DNA from: an uncultured Collinsella sp.
GTDB taxonomy: Bacteria > Actinomycetota > Coriobacteriia > Coriobacteriales > Coriobacteriaceae
Assembly (NCBI GenBank): GCA_900541185.1
Contig: UQIQ01000068.1
Coordinates: forward strand, 1-8,607
DNA: 8,607 bases
Direction of reading: 5' to 3'
A model generated the notes under the pieces. That model was not told where the DNA came from. It saw only the letters and a program-made list of their open reading frames with translations, and did not search any database. Position numbers and translations under genes: made by a program. The stretch's first letter is position 1. Every line of letters begins with the position of its first letter. Positions 1-5,807 of this stretch are shown in pieces.

Positions 1-42
1 TGCAATCGCAAGAAGATGACGGAGCGGAATGTCAATCCTGGT

Positions 43-777
43 CTAACAGAGCCTTGTCTTATTATGCGCCGCAGCTTCGGTTATGAGGCAACTTCCAAAC
101 TCTCGGGCAGCCTTTGCGCTGATTGGCTCGAGGAAGAAAAACCAGATGTGGGCGCCGTTGCCGGACCTTGAGCGCTCAACGGCGGCGTTAATGCCCCGTC
201 GCATTGCAACAAGCCGTACGGCATTTGTTGCCTCTTTCCAGTCCGCTTTGTCAAAATCGATGACGAGAACTTTCGTGTTGCAGTTCCTATCGAGAACATA
301 TTGCCCGAGGACATCGCGGAACCGGTCATCGTTGCCTTTAAAGTGAGCAATGATTGCGGCATCGCTTAATTCCGGGAAGACGCGATTGCTGCATTCTACA
401 CATTTAACTCTTTGATGGGCTGCTTTGGGGCAAATTCCTGGCTCCCACTCATTAGCACAAGCAGGCGTATAGCCAATGCCCCCGTCCTTTCTGCGATATC
501 CATGAGCGTAAACATCTTTGCGCCCGGTAAAGAGACTGCGAAAGAGCTCGAGTTTATCGCGTGCTGGGCTCGCGCTGGTGACGATGCCCTCGATTTGCGC
601 TCGTTCATCGAACAAAGCGCCAGCTTCTTCCCACTCTTCTAGCGTTGCGTAGCGTACGTCTGAACCGTTGTTGCAAATGACGATTTGTCGGTGTTGGTCC
701 GATATATGTGTGATCGTCTGATCGTATTTAAATTGTGCGGTCCCAAAGAGGGCGTATTGATGCATGGCGTTGCCCAT
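43..777 (-). CDS. Truncated TOTE-type archaeo-eukaryotic primase domain protein
   Basis: This 244-residue product carries the N-terminal part of the archaeo-eukaryotic primase (AEP) domain found in TOTE conflict systems, which are large proteins that normally join this domain to helicase and other modules. Visible signatures are the LFRSLFTGRKDVYA stretch (residues 78-91), a cysteine cluster (C107, C116, C126, C129) likely to bind zinc, AEP motif I as IDFDK (D174 and D176, metal-binding), and motif II in ERSRSGNGAHIW (H210). Resemblance stops near residue 233. The last residues and the in-frame TAG at 43-45 match nothing I know in the family, and the third catalytic acidic motif and all downstream domains are missing. 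I therefore infer a gene remnant without primase activity. The start at 777 has a weak AAGGA about 10 nt upstream; the Met at 763-765 is an alternative. Base composition is less GC-rich than in the downstream genes, which suggests horizontal acquisition. Confidence 0.75.
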   Translation of the reverse strand: MGNAMHQYALFGTAQFKYDQTITHISDQHRQIVICNNGSDVRYATLEEWEEAGALFDERAQIEGIVTSASPARDKLELFRSLFTGRKDVYAHGYRRKDGGIGYTPACANEWEPGICPKAAHQRVKCVECSNRVFPELSDAAIIAHFKGNDDRFRDVLGQYVLDRNCNTKVLVIDFDKADWKEATNAVRLVAMRRGINAAVERSRSGNGAHIWFFFLEPISAKAAREFGSCLITEAAAHNKTRLC

Positions 778-780
778 TTG

Positions 781-825
781 AATGCCGTCCTTGTATTGGA
801 GTTGTTGAGACGAGGGTACGGCATT
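781..825 (-). promoter_or_regulatory. Inverted repeat in the leader of the primase fragment
   Basis: AATGCCGT (781-788) and ACGGCATT (818-825) are perfect 8-bp complementary arms around a 29-nt loop. On the minus strand the structure ends 3 nt before the ATG at 777, and its loop contains the only Shine-Dalgarno-like sequence (AAGGA). It could affect translation of the primase fragment. On the plus strand it is followed by a run of five T, but no plus-strand gene lies upstream for it to terminate. A chance match is possible. Confidence 0.3.
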
Positions 826-982
826 ACGGCTTTTTGGGATATGTAATTTCGATTCAAGTTTGCTAATGGCAAGGGATTATTCTGCGAGCGGCTTTCGGTC
901 GATACCAAGGCGCGCGACGGCCCTTGATAATCAGGGTTTGCGGTCATATGGGTAGCCGGAGGCGTAAAGAGCGGACATTCAG

Positions 983-1211
983 ACCCGGTGGGCAAAAATG
1001 GCAAATATGAGTACTGTTGCTCGGTTAGTCTCATATCATTTGAGAAGTATCTAAGACCAATTGACTGAGTTTTAGTATATTCACCCCCCCTAAACACGAC
1101 AATTCGGGGCTTTATGGAGCTTGAAATCGGTGGGAGCGGGCAATTCAGCGAAATTTTGCTGTTACTAAATTTATGACAGTACTCATATTTGCCATTTTTT
1201 GCCCACCGGGT
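983..1211. repeat. 229-bp element with 35/36-bp terminal inverted repeats (MITE-like)
   Basis: The left arm (983-1017) and right arm (1176-1211) are reverse complements over their whole length. The only difference is one extra A in an A-run (five versus six). Each arm begins ACCCGGTGGGC and ends GAGTACTGT, reading inwards. The 158-bp interior has a C7 run (1084-1090), a small TCTCA/TGAGA stem (1029-1045) and a near-palindrome CAGCGAAATTTTGCTG (1146-1161), but no coding frame that I trust. Long, nearly perfect terminal repeats around a short non-coding core are the form of a miniature inverted-repeat transposable element. I see no clear target-site duplication at the edges. A cruciform regulatory structure or remains of a larger element are alternatives. 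Confidence 0.7.
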
Positions 1212-1299
1212 ACCGCTAGGGGCTAGTCGAAGCTCCCCCAAACAGCTGGGAATGCGCCGATCGTCTGCATATCTTGTATATGGATGGCTCAGCAAAAGA

Positions 1300-1365
1300 A
1301 GTTGCGGTGAAATAGGGATTGATTTGTGGCCATACGCCAAATACAGTCCCTATTCCACCGCAACT
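1300..1365 (-). terminator. degV terminator hairpin, copy 1 of the GTTGCGG repeat family
   Basis: Read on the minus strand, a 19-bp stem opens with AGTTGCGGTGGAATAGGGA and closes with the complementary arm ending CCGCAACT. It contains one G-U pair that would be an A-C mismatch if transcribed from the other strand, so the minus strand is the RNA-competent orientation. A T-rich tail (TTCTTTT) follows at once, as in intrinsic terminators. The hairpin starts 14 nt after the degV stop codon. The 28-nt loop has a small inner ATTTG/CAAAT stem. A second family member lies at 4572-4640, after the peptidase gene. Confidence 0.75.
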
Positions 1366-1378
1366 GATGTGGGCGTCC

Positions 1379-2239
1379 CTAGTGAGTTGGCTGGTAGCGG
1401 GGGCAGTAGCTGATGGCGATGGCGTCGACGCCTACGTGGGTGGCGATGGTGCAGCCGATGGGGCCGGTGCCGGCGTCTACGTAATCCTGACCCGCGAGTG
1501 CCTCGTTGACAAGCTCCTGCTCCTCGGCGGCGCCGGTCGTGAGCACGCGCACGCTGGAGCCCGGATACTCGGCCAAAAATGCGAGGCAATCGGCCATGGT
1601 GTTGGTAACGATGCGCTTGGCACCGCGGCCCTTTTTTATGGCCTTGATCTCGCCCGATTTCCACTCCGGCGAAACGGCCAGGCGAATGTTGAGCATTTGC
1701 GTGAGCTGGCCGGCGAGCTTGGGCGCGCGGCCGTTCTTAACGAGATTCTCGAGCGTGCGGGGAATCAGCAGCAGGTGGGCGTCGGGCAGCGTCGCGCGGA
1801 TCTGCGCCTCGGTCTCGTCCAGGCTGCGGCCGTCCTCGCGCATGGCCAGCGCGTACTCCACCAGCAGGCCCTCGGCGCCCGAGCCGGTGCGCGAGTCGAT
1901 GCAGCGCACGTCGAGCTCGTGCGTCTCGGCCGTCAGGCTGGCGTTGGCGTAGCAGGCGGACCACTCGCTGCACAGCGAGATAAAGATGGCGCTATCGTGG
2001 CCGTCGGCGCGCACGCGGTCAAAGAGTTCCTTGAACTCGCCGGCACTCGGCTGCGAGGTGTGCGGCAGCTGCTCGGAGCCGGCCATGCGGGCGACGTACT
2101 CTTGGGCGGTAATCTGCACCTGGTCGAGCAGGTCCTCGCCCTCGATAATCACATGCAGCGGAATCACGTAAATGCCGAGCTCTTGGGCGCGGGCGGGGGA
2201 GATGTCCGACGTGGAGTCGGTTATGATGGCAAAAGACAT
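1379..2239 (-). CDS. degV: DegV family fatty-acid-binding protein
   Basis: The product has 286 residues, the usual DegV length. Members bind a fatty acid between two domains; some pass it to the fatty acid kinase FakA for incorporation into phospholipid. Family marks are the N-terminal IITDSTSD (5-12), the ligand-contacting TSQPSAGEF (61-69), the CIDSRTGSGAEGLLV stretch (113-127), the RTLENLVKNGRAPK segment (161-174), LNIRLAVS (183-190) and the C-terminal IGCTIATHVGVDAIAISY (261-278). I chose the ATG at 2239 because AAAGGTG precedes it by about 6 nt and the protein then starts at the conserved first strand. A longer frame from 2296 would add 19 residues unlike the family. The gene is divergent from the HAD gene and ends at the repeat-type terminator. 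No fakA is visible nearby, so the link to fatty acid use rests on family membership only. Confidence 0.9.
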   Translation of the reverse strand: MSFAIITDSTSDISPARAQELGIYVIPLHVIIEGEDLLDQVQITAQEYVARMAGSEQLPHTSQPSAGEFKELFDRVRADGHDSAIFISLCSEWSACYANASLTAETHELDVRCIDSRTGSGAEGLLVEYALAMREDGRSLDETEAQIRATLPDAHLLLIPRTLENLVKNGRAPKLAGQLTQMLNIRLAVSPEWKSGEIKAIKKGRGAKRIVTNTMADCLAFLAEYPGSSVRVLTTGAAEEQELVNEALAGQDYVDAGTGPIGCTIATHVGVDAIAISYCPRYQPTH

Positions 2240-2295
2240 AATTGCACCTTTCGTTGGGGCGTTTGCGCGCCGCCTTCTGAGAGCAAAGTGCGACA

Positions 2296-2323
2296 AGTAT
2301 AGTAGAGTCGTTCCACATTGCCA
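2296..2323 (-). promoter_or_regulatory. Possible degV promoter
   Basis: On the minus strand TATACT (2296-2301) matches five of six bases of the -10 consensus. A weak -35-like TGGCAA (2318-2323) lies 16 bp upstream. It sits about 57 nt before the degV start, a sensible distance. The -35 match is poor, so only the -10 carries weight. Confidence 0.3.
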
Positions 2324-2331
2324 GCTTTAAT

Positions 2332-2347
2332 TGTTGAATAGTCAACA
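2332..2347. promoter_or_regulatory. Operator-like palindrome between degV and the HAD gene
   Basis: TGTTGA-ATAG-TCAACA is a perfect 6-bp inverted repeat with a 4-bp centre, in the AT-richer middle of the divergent intergenic region. It lies about 50 nt before the HAD start and just upstream of the possible degV promoter, a good position for a dimeric repressor or activator acting on both genes. No regulator gene is next to it and I do not recognise the site. Confidence 0.35.
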
Positions 2348-2395
2348 GTTTGAAGTGTCGGTGTGGAAATCGCCAACTGGGGAAGAAGGATATCG

Positions 2396-3058
2396 ATGGC
2401 GGCATTACAGCTATGCGAGCGGCCGGTCGTGCTGTTTGATTTCGATGGCACGGTGGCCGATACGGGCCGGGCGGTGATGACCTCGACGCGCAAAACGCTG
2501 GCTGCGCGCGGGTTTTCTGAGGCGCAGATGGGTGACCTGCGCCGCATGATCGGGCCGCCCCTGTGGAAGAGCTTCCACGACTTTTACGGCTTCTCGCGCG
2601 AGGAGTCGCTTGTGGTGGCCGACGAGTACCGTGCCTTTTTTGATGAGCTGGGACCGGAAGAGTACCCCGTGTTCGATGGAGTCCCCGAGCTGCTCGACAG
2701 CCTTGCCGCGCGGGGGCATCGCATGGCGGTCGCGACGTCGCGCATGGAGGCGAAGTGCATCGATATGGTGCATGAGCTGGGTCTTTCTCAGTTCGAAGCC
2801 GTGATTGGCATGAACCCGCCGCAAGGGCGCGAGACCAAGGCGGATTCGGTCCGCGATGCGCTGGCGGCCCTGGGCGCGACCGCGGACGATGCCGTGATGA
2901 TCGGCGACCGCTTTAACGATGTGGAGGGTGCGCACGCGATGGGCGTGCCGTGTATCGGCATCTATTCGGGCGCGGCGGCGCCGGGCGAGCACGAGGCCGC
3001 GGGAGCCAATGCGGTGGTGCACTCGGTGGCCGAGCTTGCTAAACTTTTCGCAATATAA
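2396..3058 (+). CDS. HAD family hydrolase, phosphoglycolate-phosphatase-like
   Basis: This 220-residue protein has all four HAD motifs. Motif I is FDFDGTVADT (14-23), with D15 as the likely nucleophile and D17 as acid/base. Motif II lies in AVATS (111-115), motif III is K148, and motif IV is MIGDRFNDVEGA (168-179) with D171 and D175. Between motifs I and II is a small alpha-helical cap including IGPPLWKSF (52-60), a pattern common in Gph-like and nucleotidase-like HAD proteins. It is expected to be a cytosolic, magnesium-dependent phosphatase of a small phosphorylated metabolite; the substrate cannot be read from the sequence. The ATG at 2396 is preferred because AGAAGGA lies about 5 nt upstream. 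A GTG at 2363 would add 11 residues that fit no family feature. The peptidase gene follows after 54 nt, probably in the same transcript. Confidence 0.88.
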   Translation: MAALQLCERPVVLFDFDGTVADTGRAVMTSTRKTLAARGFSEAQMGDLRRMIGPPLWKSFHDFYGFSREESLVVADEYRAFFDELGPEEYPVFDGVPELLDSLAARGHRMAVATSRMEAKCIDMVHELGLSQFEAVIGMNPPQGRETKADSVRDALAALGATADDAVMIGDRFNDVEGAHAMGVPCIGIYSGAAAPGEHEAAGANAVVHSVAELAKLFAI

Positions 3059-3101
3059 GTATGTGATGTGAGGGGCGGGCACGCTCGCCGCTCATTGGTA
3101 A

Positions 3102-3112
3102 GGAGGTCCTCC
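3102..3112 (+). promoter_or_regulatory. Palindromic Shine-Dalgarno site of the peptidase gene
   Basis: The strong ribosome binding site AAGGAGG is part of a perfect palindrome, GGAGG-T-CCTCC, which ends directly against the ATG at 3113. It fixes the start codon. In RNA the GGAG could pair with CTCC across a 3-nt loop and partly hide the site. Confidence 0.7.
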
Positions 3113-4549
3113 ATGAATCAGGTGGAGCAGAACGTTACCGAGTATGTCGACGAGGTCTGGGAGGATGTCGTCGCCGATATCGAGCAGCTGGTGAGTTATC
3201 CGTCCGTGGCAGTTTCCGCCGATGCGGAGCCCGGCGCGCCGTTTGGCCGCCCGGTCCGTGACGCGCTCGATTGCGCGCTCGGCATCGCGCAGAAGCTCGG
3301 CTACCGGACGAGCGACGACGAGGGCTATGTGGGCATTGCCGATATCCCTGGCCGCGGCGACAAGCAGCTTGCGACCATCTGCCATGTGGACGTGGTGCCC
3401 GCCGGCCCTGGTTGGAACACCGACCCGTTTGCGATGGAGCGTCGCGAGGGCTGGCTGCTCGGTCGCGGCGTGATCGACGACAAGGGTCCGGCGGTGCTGT
3501 CGCTCTACGCTGGCGCCTATCTGCTCAAGCACGGCATCGTGCCGCGCTATACCTTCCGCGCGCTGCTGGGCTGCGATGAGGAAGTGGGCATGTCCGACGT
3601 TCACCATTATCTGGAGAACTATGCAAACCCCGACTTTCTGTTTACACCCGATGCCGAGTTCCCGGTCTGCAATGCCGAGAAGGGCCAGTTTGGGGCGACG
3701 TTTGTGAGCTCCAAGATTGACGGCGGGCGCATTGTGTCGTGGAGCGGTGCCGAGGCGAGCAATGCCATTCCGTCGCAGTCTACCTGCGAGCTTGCGATTG
3801 CCGCCGATGAGCTGCCGGCGCCCGTTGAGAACGCCGACCGCCTGGAGATTACGGCACTCGATAACGGGCATGCGCAGATTTTCGCCCACGGCATTGGCGG
3901 TCATGCCTCGATGCCTGAGGGAACGATCAATGCCGTCGGCCTGATCGTGACGTACCTGCGCGAGGCCGAGGACGCGTTTGGTGCGCGCGACGAGCGCCTG
4001 CTGACGCCTGCCGAGCACGAGTTTGTCAAGTTTCTGGCCTTTGTGCATGCGGACGCCTATGGCCGCGGCCTGGGTATCGACGCGACGAGCCCCGCGTTTG
4101 GCCCGCTCACCTGCAACCCCGGCGTCATCCGCGTGGCGGATGGCCATATTGAGCAGGTCATCGACGTGCGTTTCCCCGACAGCACGAGCGCCGATACCAT
4201 CTGCGAGCAGCTCGAGCCGCTCGTGGGCCGCTTTGGTGTGACGTATCGCGTGGGTCGTACCAAGGTGCCGTTCTCGGTCTCTGCTGACGATCCGGCCGTG
4301 AAGGCGCTGATTGACACTTATAACGAGTTTACGGGTAAGCACGCCGAGCCCTTCGCCATGGGCGGTGGCACGTACGCACGCAACTTTGCCCGCGCCGTCT
4401 CATTTGGCCCCGAGGAAACCGGCCTGGAGCTGCCCGCGTGGGGCGGCCAGATGCACGGCCCCAACGAGTGTGCCAACGAGGAACAGCTCAAGCAAGCGCT
4501 CAAGATCTATATTGTTGCGATCTTAAGGCTCAACGAGCTCGAACTTTAA
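3113..4549 (+). CDS. pepV: PepV-type M20 family metallopeptidase (dipeptidase)
   Basis: This 478-residue protein matches the length and motif order of PepV/Sapep dipeptidases, cytosolic two-zinc enzymes that split dipeptides and some unusual substrates such as carnosine. Predicted metal and catalytic residues are H91 and D93 in CHVDVVPAGPGW (90-101), D122/D123 in GRGVIDDKGP (117-126), the catalytic E156 with E157 in GCDEEVG (153-159), D180 in TPDAEFPV (178-185), and H448 in GQMHGPNE (445-452). The lid-domain histidine H264 is in GGHASMPEG (262-270), and the MGGGTYAR glycine-rich loop (416-423) is present. One oddity is that the glycine usual before the first metal histidine is a cysteine (C90). 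The start at 3113 is set by the AAGGAGG site 6 nt upstream. The gene lies 54 nt after the HAD gene and ends at the second repeat-type terminator. The family is clear; the exact substrate is not. Confidence 0.9.
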   Translation: MNQVEQNVTEYVDEVWEDVVADIEQLVSYPSVAVSADAEPGAPFGRPVRDALDCALGIAQKLGYRTSDDEGYVGIADIPGRGDKQLATICHVDVVPAGPGWNTDPFAMERREGWLLGRGVIDDKGPAVLSLYAGAYLLKHGIVPRYTFRALLGCDEEVGMSDVHHYLENYANPDFLFTPDAEFPVCNAEKGQFGATFVSSKIDGGRIVSWSGAEASNAIPSQSTCELAIAADELPAPVENADRLEITALDNGHAQIFAHGIGGHASMPEGTINAVGLIVTYLREAEDAFGARDERLLTPAEHEFVKFLAFVHADAYGRGLGIDATSPAFGPLTCNPGVIRVADGHIEQVIDVRFPDSTSADTICEQLEPLVGRFGVTYRVGRTKVPFSVSADDPAVKALIDTYNEFTGKHAEPFAMGGGTYARNFARAVSFGPEETGLELPAWGGQMHGPNECANEEQLKQALKIYIVAILRLNELEL

Positions 4550-4571
4550 GGTTGCGGCGTTTTGCCAATCT

Positions 4572-4647
4572 AAGTTGCGGTGGAATAGTTCCTAGAATCG
4601 GCTGCCTAACAGCCAAACAGGAACTATTTCACCGCAACTTCTTTTTT
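4572..4647 (+). terminator. Peptidase terminator hairpin, copy 2 of the GTTGCGG repeat family
   Basis: A 21-bp stem (4572-4592 with 4620-4640) begins AAGTTGCGGTGGAATAG and ends CTATTTCACCGCAACTT, with one G-U pair, and is followed by C then T6 (4642-4647). An inner GGCTG/CAGCC stem (4600-4604, 4610-4614) sits in the loop. It starts 22 nt after the peptidase stop codon. The outer 14 pairs are identical to copy 1 read on the minus strand. The next pairs differ (GTTCC/GGAAC here, GGGA/TCCC there) but remain paired. Confidence 0.82.
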
Positions 4648-4697
4648 ATCGGTGTAAAAGGCGGGCCATGCATGTCAGCGGGATTGTTATTCGTTTG

Positions 4698-4729
4698 TAA
4701 AGCCCTGTCGCGCTTGCGGTAAGGGTTTA
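4698..4729 (+). promoter_or_regulatory. Imperfect palindrome upstream of pstS
   Basis: TAAA-CCCT (4698-4706, one G bulged) pairs with AGGG-TTTA (4722-4729), and an inner CGC/GCG closes a GCTT loop. It lies about 115-145 nt before the pstS start and has no T-run after it, so it is more likely a protein-binding site or leader structure than a terminator. A phosphate-responsive regulator (PhoP type) would be expected to act in this region, but I cannot match a known Pho box. Confidence 0.3.
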
Positions 4730-4801
4730 TCAAATGCCCGTAAGAAACCGCAGTTGGCGCGGGTGCTGCCCGGTCGGGGTCGTATCTTTCCAAACAGCAA
4801 A

Positions 4802-4818
4802 GCGGGCAGGGTGCCCGC
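4802..4818 (+). promoter_or_regulatory. Hairpin in the pstS leader
   Basis: GCGGGCA-GGG-TGCCCGC is a perfect 7-bp, GC-rich stem with a 3-nt loop, 25 nt before the pstS ATG and just upstream of its ribosome binding site. It may stabilise the transcript or influence translation. The absence of a T-run argues against a terminator. Confidence 0.4.
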
Positions 4819-4843
4819 GATTCGCATGTACGAAAGGAAGATC

Positions 4844-5782
4844 ATGCTCGATCAGGCTTATTCTCGTCGTCAGTTCCTCGGCCTTGCTGGTGGTCTTGCC
4901 AGCATCGTCGGTCTCGGTCTCGTTGGCTGCGGCGGCGCAGGCGCATCCGACGCCGCCGACAAGGGTAGCGCCGCTGCTGCCGAGTCCGTCTCCGGCGAGG
5001 TGACCTACGACGGTGCCTCCTCGTTCCAGGCTCTCGTCGAGGCCGCTGCCGAGAAGTTCATGGATGCCAACCCCGACGTCTCCGTCTCCGGCTCGGGCAA
5101 CGGTTCGGGCAAAGGTCTGACCGCTGTTGCCGCCGGCACCGTCACCATCGGTAACTCCGACGTCTTCGCCGAGACCAAGCTCGAGGCCGACCAGGTCAAG
5201 AACCTCGTCGACCACGAGGTCGCCGTCGTGGGCATGGGTCCCGTCGTCTCTAAGAACGTGAAGGTCGACGACCTGTCCCTCGAGCAGCTCAAGGGCATCT
5301 TCTCCGGCCAGATCACCAACTGGAAGGAGGTCGGCGGCGACGACGCCACCATCGTCGTTCTCAACCGCAAGGCCGGTTCCGGTACCCGCGCCACCTTCGA
5401 GGCTGCCGTCTTTGGCGACGAGGCAGTCGACTTTAAGGGCGACGCCGAGCTCGACAAGTCCGGCGATGTCCAGACTCAGATGGGCAGCACTGACAACGCC
5501 ATCTCCTACCTGGACTTCTCGCACTTCGATGACTCCAAGTTCAACGCCATCAAGGTCGAGGGCGTCGAGCCCAAGAGCAAGAACGTCACCGACGACTCCT
5601 TTAAGATCTGGGCGACCGAGCACATGTACTGCGCTAAGGACGCCGACGAGGCCACCAAGGCCTTCTTGGAGTTCATGCTTTCCGACGATGTCCAGGGCAA
5701 GCTCGTCGAGGAACAGGGCTTTATCCCCGTCTCTGCCATGAAGGTCGCCAAGGACGCCAGCGGCAAGGTCTCAGCTAAATAA
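4844..5782 (+). CDS. pstS: Phosphate ABC transporter substrate-binding lipoprotein PstS
   Basis: This 312-residue protein captures inorganic phosphate outside the cell and hands it to PstCA. The signal peptide carries a twin-arginine motif, SRRQFLGL (7-14), and a lipobox LVGC (26-29), so the protein is predicted to be exported folded and lipid-anchored at C29. An Ala/Ser/Asp-rich linker (30-50) leads to the binding domain, which starts at GEVTYDGASSF (51-61). Phosphate-contacting loops are SGSGNGSGKGL (82-92), IGNSDVFAE (102-110) and AGSGTRATFE (177-186); the family segment FSGQITNWKEVGG is at 153-165. The ATG at 4844 follows an AAGGAAG site and is the start that places the twin arginines correctly; upstream in-frame starts would bury the signal. 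Codons are strongly C-ending, which suggests high expression. It is the first gene of the pst operon and is probably induced by phosphate starvation. Confidence 0.95.
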   Translation: MLDQAYSRRQFLGLAGGLASIVGLGLVGCGGAGASDAADKGSAAAAESVSGEVTYDGASSFQALVEAAAEKFMDANPDVSVSGSGNGSGKGLTAVAAGTVTIGNSDVFAETKLEADQVKNLVDHEVAVVGMGPVVSKNVKVDDLSLEQLKGIFSGQITNWKEVGGDDATIVVLNRKAGSGTRATFEAAVFGDEAVDFKGDAELDKSGDVQTQMGSTDNAISYLDFSHFDDSKFNAIKVEGVEPKSKNVTDDSFKIWATEHMYCAKDADEATKAFLEFMLSDDVQGKLVEEQGFIPVSAMKVAKDASGKVSAK

Positions 5783-5807
5783 GTAATCGCCCCCGGAAAG
5801 GTTTGCA

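Larger units (their letters stand above)
778..1378. other. Gene-poor 601-bp spacer between primase fragment and degV
   Basis: I find no credible gene here. The stretch holds the leader inverted repeat at 781-825, a small imperfect palindrome at 921-936 (CCC-TGAT/ATCA-GGG with one bulged T), the long inverted-repeat element at 983-1211, and the degV terminator repeat at 1300-1365. A minus-strand open frame crosses most of it, but it begins inside the terminator hairpin, runs through both inverted-repeat arms and overlaps the primase gene, so I treat it as spurious. The composition is poorer in GC than the chromosome to the right. Confidence 0.6.

Noticed and set aside
1..171. A plus-strand frame open from the first base, possibly the end of a transposase disrupting the primase gene
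   Set aside because: Most of it is antisense to the primase domain, and the remaining 20 or so residues match no family I recognise.
639..1340. A 233-codon minus-strand open frame across the gap between the primase fragment and degV
   Set aside because: It starts inside the degV terminator hairpin, runs through both arms of the inverted-repeat element, overlaps the primase gene, and its product shows no recognisable domain.
1319..2302. A 327-codon plus-strand open frame opposite degV
   Set aside because: It is the antisense shadow of a clearly recognised DegV protein; its Gly/Ala/Val-rich product reflects the GC-rich complementary strand.
4730..5623. A long minus-strand open frame opposite pstS, rich in Asp, Gly, Leu and Val
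   Set aside because: It is a shadow of the strongly codon-biased pstS gene and has no domain of its own.
5783..5807. Possible terminator or extra promoter between pstS and pstC
   Set aside because: The gap is only 25 nt and is mostly occupied by the pstC ribosome binding site; no hairpin or T-run is present.
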